Position numbers and translations under genes: made by a program. The notes beneath the pieces are model-generated. The model was not told where the DNA came from. It worked only from the letters and a program-made list of their open reading frames with translations, and made no database searches. DNA of 64,000 bases from Phoronis australis (taxonomy: Eukaryota; Phoronida; Phoronidae): NCBI GenBank assembly GCA_002633005.1, contig NMRA01000142.1, positions 478,860-542,859 of the forward strand. Direction: 5' to 3'. Within the stretch, counting starts at the first letter, position 1. Each line of letters opens with the position of its first letter. Below, one piece after another: positions 13,040-25,200 of this stretch.

Positions 13040-14395
13040 GTATGACAGTTATGAGTCACAGGCGTCCTCAGCTGATCGTCCGCAATGCACTACATTTACA
13101 TACAAATACTACAAGGGATGACACTCGTGACTAGAAATTCCACGTGTTCTTCGATTCAGCCGTCCATATCAAACACATAACTCAATAAATTTACACAAAA
13201 CAGGGGTTCAACAAACCATGAGAAATTGTTCTTGCTTATATAGTCCGATTACCTCTCGTCGTCAGTCTCCAAAGGTCGTCCGCCATCTTGTTTCGCGTGC
13301 AGCGCTGCCACGCGGGACTTAGCGTTCCAATTTGGAACGCTCGTCTGCACGTTAGGTACTAACCTCTCGGGAGAAACACGCGTGGAAGAACTGAGACTAA
13401 AATTAATGCATTTACCGACTGTTTTTTTGAGACCACTTAAAAACTTGTTGATTTTACTAATGCACTTTTTTGTTCATTTTCAGAAGATATTTTCGAAATT
13501 AAATTTTCTTCAGACGGAACAAAAAGCAACCCAGGGATTGTTTATGTAATGTATCTATTTGTCCCAGGCACTAACCGACATCTGTTAGGCCAAAGGAANN
13601 NNNNNNNNNNNNNNNNNNNNNNNNNNNNNNNNNNNNNNNNNNNNNNNNNNNNNNNNNNNNNNNNNNNNNNNNNNNNNNNNNNNNNNNNNNNNNNNNNNNN
13701 NNNNNNNNNNNNNNNNNNNNNNNNNNNNNNNNNNNNNNNNNNNNNNNNNNNNNNNNNNNNNNNNNNNNNNNNNNNNNNNNNNNNNNNNNNNNNNNNNNNN
13801 NNNNNNNNNNNNNNNNNNNNNNNNNNNNNNNNNNNNNNNNNNNNNNNNNNNNNNNNNNNNNNNNNNNNNNNNNNNNNNNNNNNNNNNNNNNNNNNNNNNN
13901 NNNNNNNNNNNNNNNNNNNNNNNNNNNNNNNNNNNNNNNNNNNNNNNNNNNNNNNNNNNNNNNNNNNNNNNNNNNNNNNNNNNNNNNNNNNNNNNNNNNN
14001 NNNNNNNNNNNNNNNNNNNNNNNNNNNNNNNNNNNNNNNNNNNNNNNNNNNNNNNNNNNNNNNNNNNNNNNACCGTCCTTGACCTCGACGGGCCTAGGGG
14101 AAACGTGTGCGGGGGCTTTTTGTGAATATTTTTGTTCTTTGACTGCGAATTTCTTACGAAGTCGCCGTAACAGGACACCGTGAATGGTATTGGGAGAAAG
14201 AACAATTATTCATGGTTTGTCGAACCCCTGTTTTGTGCAAATTTATTGAATTTTATGTTTGCTATGGACGGCTGAAGTGAAGCACCCGTGGAATTTCAAG
14301 TCCGAAGTGTCATACCTTGTAGTATTTATATGTAGTGTATTGGGACGGTCAGAAGCTGAGGACGCCTGTGATAATACCATTCACGGTAGGGAGGA
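13040..14395. mobile_element. Foldback element with ~200 bp inverted arms
   Basis: The left arm (about 13040-13240: CACAGGCGTCCTCAGCTGA ... CAGGGGTTCAACAAACCATG) is the reverse complement of the right arm (about 14175-14395: CATGGTTTGTCGAACCCCTG ... AGCTGAGGACGCCTGTG). The loop holds the N gap. Related sequence recurs at 16340-16830, around 17785-17850 and at 30330-30560, so it is a dispersed family. No transposase reading frame seen. Confidence 0.75.
13599..14071. other. Assembly gap, 473 Ns
   Basis: Run of N located in the loop of a large inverted repeat (arms about 13040-13240 and 14175-14380), which may be why assembly failed. Confidence 0.99.
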
Positions 14396-15335
14396 CAACG
14401 TTTTTTAATTTTCTTTACAATACCCATGTGTCATACATTTTTGAAAAGCCCTTGGTGTGAGAAATGAAATGGTGCAAAAATCTGAAAAATTGGATAAGCG
14501 GTTAACGAGAAAATGGCCGTTGAAACGCGACAATTATGCATAAAATATCTGCCTTTTTACATAATTTCGTAAAAAATAAAAGAATATACATGTGCTGCAT
14601 ATAAAAAGATCCGTCTCATTGAGACAAACATGGTGGTGTGTATTATATAAAATTTGGATCGATTTCTACAGAGATATTGCTGTTTAAGTGTGTTGTTAGC
14701 ATGTAGAACAGGCATCATGTTTGATGAAAACAATGGATTACACAGCTTAAAAGGTAAAGAGCAAAGATACCACATCAGCTCAGAAATAAATAGTGAGGCA
14801 GCCATTTTTAAAAGTGCGACACCTGTCGGCAGGATTGATAACTAACGTTACTAACGGTTAACCGCGAGATGTCAAGTGTTTTCGAGGACGACTTTTGTCC
14901 GCGAGAACACATACTCTCATGTTTTTTCTAATGAAGTTTTTGAAGAGGGAATCCTTTATAAATGACTATTACTGTTTTTTTACTCAGAGTTTCCCTAACA
15001 TGCCACGCGGTATCTTCAACATGCTCGCCAATTTTGGGGTCTTTTTGACACACGCATGATTGTTGTAGTTATGATTCCTGCCGACGGGTGTCGCAGTTTT
15101 ATAATGGCGGTCACGTGAGATCGGCTGCCGCAAATGAGCACCTCGTAAAAACGGTGAATGCATGAATAAAAAGAGCCTAATCGGTACGAGTAATACATTT
15201 TTGGAATCACCATGATCACCCTGATGAGAGGATTCAGAAAATGTTAATATCAAGTAGGTACGTTAATGGAGTCGGATTGTAAACAATAACCTACATCTGA
15301 GCTAGGAGGAAATTTCACATCAAATCACAAGATCA

Positions 15336-15500
15336 CATTGGTGGATTTGGGGGAGGGGCAAGGGGGCCTGGCCCGTGGCCCCCCTAAAACTCCCAAATTT
15401 CATTTGGCAGTTTGAGGATGCAAATATCTTTCGGGTAAAATCCTGTGTAATACTCTGTCCTGCCCCCCCTCCTATATAAAAATTCTAGATCTGCCTCTGA
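15336..15500. repeat. Second copy of the GGCGGATTT repeat
   Basis: Partner of 7970-8125; begins GGTGGATTTGGGGGAGGGGC and ends TTCTAGATCTGCCTCTG. Followed at 15540-15590 by another G-rich inverted piece. Confidence 0.6.
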
Positions 15501-16339
15501 ATACTACTACATGGGCAACACATCATTGCCTGACAGTGACAGGGGGCTGGGGGAGGCTATAGCTCCCCCACTTTTTTCAATACTGCCACCCATGTACTAT
15601 CAGATCATATCATGGCAAAAAACATCAGAAAGTAGACAAAAGACCATTTGGGGAAACAAATCACTCTTAACATGAAGGATTTCATCATTTACGCAACAAA
15701 AAATTTGTAACAACTTTATTTCGAACGGTGAAGTTGCGATGCCATTGAACTTCAACGTAGCCGCTGGTGGCGCTCACATGCGGCGACTTAGTGAACTAAC
15801 GACTGCTGTTTGAAAAGTGCCAATGCGCAGCAGTTTGACAGAATTTCTGAAAATGAAATAACTACCAATTAAAAGAGTGATAAATTCCTCATCTAAAAAT
15901 CGGGGGGCATATTGCGCAACTGGAAAAACATCAATCTCCCGACCGACCAAAATTAGGCCTTCCGGACGATCGAAAACTCGCCATGAAAACTTGGCCTTGA
16001 CTTTGAGAAAACAACTTAAGGAGATGCGCACGCATCTAAACTACAACATCCTGTCCAAATTTCATGTTTGTATTTGAGAGTATAGTGCTCTTTTGGATAG
16101 GAGGAACAAGAGGTACTTTTTCGAAAGTTGATCGCATGGCGGAAAATCGTGCGCTAAAAAAAAGCTTACAAAAATGATTTATCAGCGATAATTTGAGACA
16201 AAAAGGTTACAGACTTACAAATAAAGACTAAGGTAACGATTTATAACACAAAATTGTCTTATAGTTAACTTTGAAGTCTGAAATCGGGTAATTTACCGAC
16301 GTGGGTTTTACACAGAGGCAGATGTGGAGCACCGTGACC

Positions 16340-16830
16340 TACTTTTTGATTGTCCTCCCTATTCACGGTGTCCTGCTCCTGCGAGTTCGCAAGAAATTCG
16401 CTGTCAAAGAACAAAAATGTTCCCAAGAAGCCCAAACACACTTTTCACTTTATCGGTTTGTCGTGTAAAGTCATGATGTTATCGTCTATTCTTAATTCAT
16501 CGGTAATTTCCGTACCACCCTTCTCTTGACCTCGAACCGACAAAGTGCAAAGTGTGTTTGGCGGGTTGGGATTTTTGGGAACATTTTTGGGCTTTGACAG
16601 CAAATTTCTTGCGAACTTGCTGGAGCAGGACACCGTGAATTGTATTGTAAGAAAGAACAATTTCTCGTGGTTTGTTGAATCCTTGTTTTGTGTAAATTTA
16701 TGAAGTTATGTGTTTGATATGGACGGCGGAATTGAAGCACCAGTGGAATTTCTAGTCTCGAGTGTCATACCTTGTAGTATTATATTTAGTGTATTGGGGA
16801 CACGATCAGAAGCTGGGGACGCCTGTGCCA
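16340..16830. mobile_element. Second copy of the foldback family
   Basis: An inner inverted repeat (about 16365-16450 against 16550-16640: CACGGTGTCCTGCTCC against GGAGCAGGACACCGTG, with TCAAAGAACAAAAATGTTCCC matched by its complement) is followed by a right flank like that of the 14175-14395 arm (GATATGGACGGCGGAATTGAAGC, CATACCTTGTAGTATTATAT, GACGCCTGTG). No coding capacity. Confidence 0.7.
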
Positions 16831-18747
16831 TGAGTATGACTCTCGGGATTGTTGGAATTCTCCAGCCCCAAATTCGTAATCAGAACACAAAAAACTTCGC
16901 AAAAGGCCAACCCATGGCAACTGTTGTAGACTGGTCACGTTATCCATCAGTAACTCTACTAACTGTAACCTTGAATCAACCTGCATGACCCGTCTACCAT
17001 AGTTGCTGATGCGTCGGCCTTTTGGAAAGATTTTTGTGTTCATTGCAGTTTCTTCTTGTACTATACAACTAAACAACATTACCACAATTAGAAACAACAC
17101 ACCGTGACTAAATTTGATGTCAATAGCTTTTAAGACGGTGCTTATCCCCCAGTCATGTTGAACTACTTTATTCGAGGAGTAGCACACTCACTGGAAAACT
17201 GTGATTTTCGGTAATCAGCTGGCAACGATGAAACATGTCGTGATGACTACCTATGGCTAGGTTCAAAGTCAATGAGAAAATCCAAGCAATAGATGATGTG
17301 GGTTTGTGGGTGGTAGCTGACTTCTAAGCCTTTTCACTGAAGATCAAAATCAGCTGCCACTGTTTTGGCACTTCAAAATAAAATAAAAAAATATACCAAC
17401 CCGGAAGGAAAAAACAAAGTAGACTTGATTGTTAAAAATTAAAGGACGAAAACAGTTATGAAACATATTTAAAACCAACGGTCATTTGCAAAATGGGCCT
17501 TTGTCATGATGAACCCAATTTACTGTTTCTAGTTATTTTGTAATATCTAAAATGTCATAAAACCCATACAAACTTTCAACAATTCAGGCTGCAACTCTCT
17601 GCAAAGGTCAGAGAAAATTAATTTTGATGTTATAACAATCACCACTGTTGAGGAACTAGTGCTAGCGATTACCTTTCCGATTCATCACCTTGAATACAAA
17701 GAGCGTGCTGAATACTGGGCATTGTAAAAGTTGTCTGAGGGCAAAGGGATTCTCAGAGGTGACCAGTGTTAGCAATAAATTTTCCAGGCCTTACCTTGTA
17801 GTATTATATTTTCTGTATTGAGGAGGATCAGAAGCTAAGGACGTCTGTGGGTGAATGGTCTCATCGGAAGCAAAGCCCAGCGTCGCAATGAAACATCGTC
17901 GTGTGATCTCAATGTATGAAGAGTTTTGTATCATTCAAACATATTTAATCATCGTTTAAAGTTACGTTAGGGAGCGAACACGCCAGGAGGGTTCATACTA
18001 CACATTGAAAAAGTGAATTCTCCAGCTCAGTGCCCGTTGAACCTGTTTAATACCCGACGTGATTGACTAACTTGTATTATGAAACTCCCGTCAATATCGT
18101 TGATTATATTCTGGCTCAGCGCAAATCAGTTGGATCAGCGTCAGCCAGCTTAGCAGAAGATTTATTCATCCATTCCTCGCATGTGACTACTGAAATGACT
18201 AGACTGGTCTATGGTTCATTTACCTATTAACTATTCGGTGCAATATTATTCACCAGGGCCCTCACTCACCTGAGGGATGTTTTTGTACCTTTTAAAAGGG
18301 AAATTTTCGCTGTGTGTTAATTAAAAGGGCAATTTTCGCGTTGTTTTTATGATGTTTACTACCCAGTAGAGACTGTGGTGCACCCACAGGGCCTTCATAC
18401 TCAGGAAGCTTTTCGTCAAGTTATGCATCTCACTGATTAAATCATCAAAGTCATGTTGCTATAAGTACCTTTTGCATATAAGACACCGTAGGAGGCCATC
18501 AACATCTTTAATTCCTTCCAACTCTAACGTCAAATACTTTCGTAATCAGTCTTTTTGAGCATTCCTTCGTTCAGTAACTCAAAAAATCCTAACGGCATTT
18601 TGGACAGCTGCACAAAGCATAGTATCTGAAGATTTCATAGGAATCTGATCAGTCATTTCTAAGATATTACGTTCCGATGTTTGCCAAATTTGGGCATTTT
18701 TAGGGTCCTAAGAGACCTTAAGAACTTGGTGTTTGCTTTGTTAAGAA

Positions 18748-18990
18748 TGTTAATGTGTCATGTTCAACGTAGCGAATAACGGTATTGTCTGACTACTATT
18801 TCTTGCCTGGTTATTTTTGGGCCATGTTGGTGTTAAAATAATCTCGAATGGACCCGTCCTGCAAGTGCATGGACAATCGTCGGGAGAGGGAACTTGCAGG
18901 GCGGGTCCATTTTTACACCAACATGGCCGAAAAATAACTTAGCCAGAAATAGTACACTACACCATTATTTGCTATGTTGAAAATGACACA
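18748..18990. mobile_element. Foldback MITE-like element
   Basis: The left arm (TGTGTCATGTTCAACGTAGC ... TTATTTTTGGGCCATGTTGG, ATGGACCCGTCCTGCAAGT) is the reverse complement of the right arm (ACTTGCAGGGCGGGTCCAT ... CCAACATGGCCGAAAAATAA ... GCTATGTTGAAAATGACACA). Arms are about 110 bp with a short loop. Confidence 0.75.
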
Positions 18991-19254
18991 ATTCGGTTTA
19001 AGGTTTTGGAATCCCCATTTGATCAATCTCGAAAAACCTGTGCTGAATGAACAGCTCACAGGTGTGTACCGCACGCTGACTCCGTTTCATTAGGCTTGTG
19101 GGCTTCCTACCATGCGATACATTCGCACTCTTGCTTGAATGCCTCTCGTCCTCCTGTCACCATGTATTTTACTGTTTATTTCATAGCGCATATGTTCATT
19201 TCACTCTTTGCCTGCTGATGAGACATGCAGTCTCGAAATATAGTCCGTGTTTTA

Positions 19255-19412
19255 TTTTGTTTGTCTGTTATGTTTCTCGGTGTTTTGCTTCATAGCTGCA
19301 CGCCTGAAGAAATGAGATTGTTTAGACACTACGAGCGAGTCTGTATCAAGCTGTCAAACAAAAAGTCCAGTCCTGTTTTCAATGAAATTTGTGTTAATGA
19401 AGGGCCGCTATG
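19255..19412 (+). repeat. Dispersed repeat with short open frame, copy 1
   Basis: Encodes LGVLLHSCTPEEMRLFRHYE; a sister at 39118-39245 encodes LGVLLHSGTSEERRSYRDYE, and both end in VNEG. The DNA is alike over ~120 bp (GGTGTTTTGCTTCATAGC-GCAC--CTGAAGAAA-GAGA). Frame conservation may be by descent from a common repeat rather than a gene. Confidence 0.5.
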
Positions 19413-20601
19413 AAAATTTACAGATGATGTTTGAGGTACAAAATTGAAATTCTTGGCCGAGTTGGGGCTATCCAGCGATTCCCTTTCATTTCATAGAAAT
19501 CGGTCATAAAACCTCCAAATTTGCGCAATAGGGATGTGAAATTAATGAATTTGTGTATCGGGTTATCCAGAGGACATCGAAACTATCAGCAACTCAAGGA
19601 GTTTATTGGAGTTGACCAACCCTAAAATAAATAATTCCTAAATGACATTACTTTTGACTCAAGGTGCTGGAAAATTTTATCAGCAATTGCAGGTCAGGCA
19701 AAGCCCAAAGCACAGAATGCATCATTATAGCTAGATGGCTGTGAAATGCCGAAATGAAAATCCGTTCCTTTTGAACTTCAGGTTATTGTAGTGCTTTTTC
19801 CTCAATTCGGCCAATCCTGAGAGTAACACATTTACCAGTTTTTTACTACTCGCACCCGGTGGTTCACATCCCTCCCAGCAAGTAAAGAACCATTTTGTAA
19901 TATTTTTACGGTTTTCCGACATTTTATTTTCAGCTCCATATGCCCTGAAAGCGATGAACATCACTGAATAATGAAGAGCTTCTTGGTCTGGTGTGGTGCT
20001 GTCTAGTACCACAATATGGATTCATTTTCGCTGCTCATGAATACCTGGAGTAGTACAAGGCAGTTAAAAGACCAGCCAAGAAAAGTGGACTGACGGAAGC
20101 CAAGTGACTGGACTGAAAATTTTACCTGTTAATGCAGTGTTTGCTCCAGTGTTTCAAGAAATGACTACCTGTGAATGAATACTTTTCATTGTAGTGTAAT
20201 TTAGTGGAAGTGTATTTAAAACAATTGTCTACACAATAAAAACTTTATTTCCACTTTTAGAGGAATGTCATGTATACAACGTAATATATAGACCTAAACT
20301 GAAAATTCCTTTATTTCAGACATTTATTTTATTTTGAAACAAATTAAAATGTAATGTAATTAAAATGGAAATCAATGCTGTCTAAACTTAAAAACATCCT
20401 TTCTGAAAATAAATAAGTGAAATTTTCTTTTTTCTATGGAGTTTCTGAGTACCAAATTCAAAAGAAAAGAATGCTCTAAATTAATATTCATTGCAAAAGT
20501 CATGGGAATATTTGCACAAGTGTGAAAATATCTCAAATATCTACAGAAAAAAGTTTAATACCGAACAGGCCTTTTTTGCTTGTACAGGTTTTTAACATAC
20601 T

Positions 20602-20656
20602 GTGATGTGGCCAACAGGTGGCGTGCAGACTAGACTTAAAAATGTTTGTATTAGCT
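20602..20656. repeat. Short dispersed repeat, second copy
   Basis: Partner of 1600-1660, same orientation. Confidence 0.5.
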
Positions 20657-22294
20657 GTGCATGCTCAAAACTGTTCAAAATATGATTGCAGCTATGACAA
20701 AGAACTTACTGTGTTGCTGTAAATCTTAGTAATACATAAAAAATACAATTTCACTTCATACTGCGTCCTAAATTGGCGAGATTTTACTGTATCTATGGCT
20801 CAGAATACAAGTAGTCATAGACAAAGATGTCCGTGGAAATCTACGCCTTTGAGTAGCAAACAAGCTTGAGTGAACATCGATATAGAACACAGAAGGTTTC
20901 CAACTCAAGCGCAGCCAATTGCTCGATTGTCACCCTTCAATAATAGATTAACAAGAGATTTTAGCCTCAACTTATACAGCAGAAATTGGTCAAAATTAGG
21001 AAATATTCCTATTGTACAACAACAACGAAATCCCACACACCAGACTGCGCTGGCTTGCAACTCCCAACTCCTTCAATTAGTCACGTGACGTGTCATTAAC
21101 AAATGAGAGTACTTCGGCAACTGAAAGTTAGCTGCAAGCTCTTCAAAACAGCATCTTTAAATTTCTTGAGAACTTAGCATACACCAGTTGGCTTCTCCCA
21201 AAGTCCACCTACATATGGACTTGCAACACTCGACTGTTGTGACCAAAAGGGAGCAATAAACATTTCCAAAAATACTCATAATTCAACTGAACTCCCAATT
21301 GTTTTCATCCAATTTTTCACTTACAAAAATTACCACTTAGCTGCCATAAAGAACGTACATTACTGAGAAGAGTTCATGATCAATTACACACAGGCAGGTT
21401 GCCCTTGTAAAACAAATATATTGTAATATACTCTTACTAAATGAAATTGACTTGAAAGTGAAATCCCATATTTTTTAATAACAGAGCATTTTTTCTACTT
21501 TCGAAGAGAATTGAAAACCCTGTATAATCACTAGTAAAACGCAAAATGGATGCATACAGTGCTGAAAATTTCTTTTAAGCCAATGAGAATTGTAAAATGA
21601 GGCTGGCAACAGTAGTTTGTTCTTAGGAAATTCATGACGTGCAAATTTCGAGTATCCAACTACCAAACTCTGTGCCTCCGACAGTGTTGCCGATCTAAAA
21701 AAACATTCACAGAAATTGTCGTACTGTCTTCGAAACAAGACCTTGTGGCTCAAGAGAAGGAACACCAAGACTGGAAATAAATACTTGGCATCTAGCTTTG
21801 TAGGTGGCGGATGCTGCATCCCTGTTCAGCAGACATGGTGTTCCGTCGTAGGTAACCCATGCGTAGAGATGCCAAGTTCATAGACACAAAAGAATATTGA
21901 TCAATCTGACTAGGATAACTATTGTACATTGTCTCTTTTGTAAAACATTATAAAAAATAACTACGACAACTGACTCGTAGTACACGATGAAAGCAATCCA
22001 TTAAAATGACATTTCCCCCTCAGTCATTCCAGTTACTCTGACGTTGACTTCGGCTTGCTCTCAGCTGTCACCAAGGGGAAATCTGCTTGCACTTAACAGT
22101 AATGACTGGGTGTTCTGGCAATTTTGTGCCACGTGGTGTATTTTTCACCAACTTCTATTTCTGAATTGCATAAAAATGTGACTGTTTTTTCTATTGCAAA
22201 TTCTACCTACGTCTATTGCTTCATACGCACACAGAAGTGAACAACACCGTGAAAACGACAGAGAAATGTCAAATGTATCGCGGTCACATGGAGG

Positions 22295-25200
22295 TTAGAG
22301 GGGTACGTGACTGAACAGATAGGAGACCGACTCCCCATTGTGTGTTCGGCGGATGGCTTCAGCAAGCATCATCGATATGTCGATACACTGAAATGTAGAA
22401 AAATTTAAACAAGTGATAAGACAGTGAATTATAACAAATACAAATAACAATACAACTCGGACCGAGGCGACCTATTGCTTTGTAGACTAACAAGACCAAG
22501 ACAAATTCTTGAATTCACTCAAAATGAATATATTTCTCCCTGACAATATTTTGTCACTTTCAAATAATTTCGTGTTACATGCCAACATCATTTTTTTAGA
22601 ACAAGTCAGAGAACAAAAACATTTTTTGACTCCGTTTATAGTGACAACTGCCTCCAAGAGGTTTCCGACTAACATTGTATCAACAAGGTGTCTTTCACAA
22701 TTACATAAATATGTGTGTAAAAGTAGGAAAATGTAGATAGCCATCAAAATCTGACACAGCAGCCTGTTCATCATCTCTAGGAAAACGAATGCTGCGTTAC
22801 ATTAGACTACTCGGTTTAAATTGTCCGCCAATGCTTTGAAGTGAAAATTGCGGGCTAATTACCTAACTCTGTCATTGCGTAGCCACATTAAGTTAGAAAA
22901 GAGACTTATAAGACTTAACGTCAGAAATTTGGCCTTGGGCTCTCACTTCACAACTATTGAAAGTCGAGCCACTCGGTAACTAGCACATTCCTGCCTAGAA
23001 ACAATTAAAAAAACCTTGGTAACTAGCAATTGAGCAGTTGTAGGCATGTTCTTAGCGACTGCGTGTTTTTGCTATAAAAGTGAGATTTAATCATTTTCCA
23101 AAAATAGTCGTGTGGAGCCACAGACCAACTTTCTGACTCCAGTCTTAAGTCACTTGTCATGAAACATGGTTTATCAGTGGGGTCTAGTGGAGTTTACTTC
23201 GACAGTGAAGCACAGGCCATCCTCCTTAATAATGATTTAAACATACTGTTACTTACCCGGGTAGACTTCAGTAACCTTTGGACCACGCGAAAATCTAGCC
23301 AAAACCACGAGCTCTCATTTAATATACACCAAAATATGTCAAATAATCTCACAAAGTCTTGCTTTTTAGCGAGGTCCTACCGTTACCGAACTCCACCCTG
23401 TTATTACTACACAAAGGAGTAAACGGGATTCTCTGTGTGGTTCAATGGGATTGTAACCCGAGATCGTCGGGTTGTAACTTGTACGTTCCATCACTGGACC
23501 GTGTGACCATTTTCTTTTCCTGTAACCCTGTTACCTAAGTAATTGACCTATCGCCAGAATTTTGAGTTCTGGCTTAAGTGACCAATCAGAACACAGCATT
23601 CTCGACATACCTTCGTTTCCAAGCCGCCATTTTACCAGACAAACAACATGTTGCCTTGTAAAACTTACTGTTTGTTTGTCAACTTTTCGCAAGGGGGCCG
23701 AGCTTGCGATAGGTCAATTGTACAAGAATAATCTGTGCATTATGCAGTGGACATGCCCACCCTCACCTGTATCTTTGGAGCACGTTTCATATGGCCATCC
23801 TGTGGGATGGTGTTGGTGGTGACGACTGCCTCGAAACGCGAGTTATTGATGCGCGACACGGCGGGACCAGAGAAAATGCCATGTGTGACTATAATGTATA
23901 CATTCTCTGCTCCAGCTTCGACTAACCTGAACAAACATGAACACGGAACGAATTACCAAGTGCTCTTACATTTAAAGCCGCTACAAACCACCTTGTGGTG
24001 TTAAAAACTTTCAACGCAAGCATATTTGCTCTTCCAAAGCTCTGTCAAGGCATTTTTATTCTTTGATTGAATTGAAACTGGTTACAAAAAATCGTCTGGA
24101 ATTCCCATGACAACTTAAAATGAGCCTGCTCTGAACCAAGGCTAGGAATCATATCTAAACTGAGCAAGGAACACGAGATCAACTGTGTAACATTAACTAG
24201 CTTTAACCCAAGCATGTCTTTTAACGACGACACAGATATATTGGCCCTTTAAAACACTAAAGACCAGTGCCCAAATTCCAAACGCACTAAGACATTTCAA
24301 AGTTGTCTGTCATATCACGAAAAGGTTCAGTGATGAAGCATTTTCAAGATTAGCAACAGGTATTACTGTACAACAGTCTACCACAGTCTAGTGTATAAAC
24401 TAATCTAACAAAACATTTACTCCAATGAGGTTAGTGCTTCGAACATGTCCAAATAGGTTCTCAAGAAAACATGGATAAACTATAAAAAAGACCATTTATT
24501 AGCTCGAGCACTTACTTTTCAGCGGCGTGACAGGCTGTGCCACACGTGTCAGCCATGTCATCTACCAAGATGGCGACCTTGTCCTTGACATCACCGACGA
24601 GTACCATCGATGACACCTCATTGGCTTTCTTACGCTCCTTGTGGATGAGGGCGAATTCAACATTTAGGCGGTCAGCTATGGCCGTCACCCTGTAATATAA
24701 CAAGAGTTACTGACATATCTTTAGAAACCACTACAGGAAATGATTTTCGAACAGGGAGTGAAGGAATACCAGGAGAAATCTCAGTACTAAGCAAGTTCTT
24801 TAAAAGAGAGCTTACGAGAAATCTTTTGAAAACGTAAATCACAAAAACACGAAAAAAAAGTAACCACACATTACCTTGCAAAATGACCTCAACAGGACAA
24901 AACACAACAAAAACAAACAAAGTACAAAACAAACAAACAAAATACCATTTCCCTGTAGAGGTGGCTAATTCTGTTAAAAGCAAAAATGGCTGGTAATAAC
25001 TGTTATGGTAGGAAAATTCTTATTACAGAGCTGCCACCCCCTTTTGATTGAAATACAGACTCTTTGACACAAAAATACAGATTTTTTTAGCCAAATACAG
25101 AACATTCCATGCCGATGTAGGGGTGTGATTGTTGCGTACATTTTTAGGGCATGGGCAAGGCAAGTGTAAACGATCACGTTCGATAGGAAGCATACAATAT

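Larger units (their letters stand above)
14396..22294. other. Intergenic, repeats; includes any PRPS 3' UTR
   Basis: Repeats at 15336, 16340, 18748, 19255 and 20602. No exon supported. The 3' UTR of the PRPS gene begins at 22294 going left; no clear minus-strand AATAAA was fixed close to the stop, the first reasonable one being near 20310. Confidence 0.45.

Noticed and set aside
13549-14205. Long open frames of 177-206 codons
   Set aside because: They are mostly N and reflect the assembly gap.
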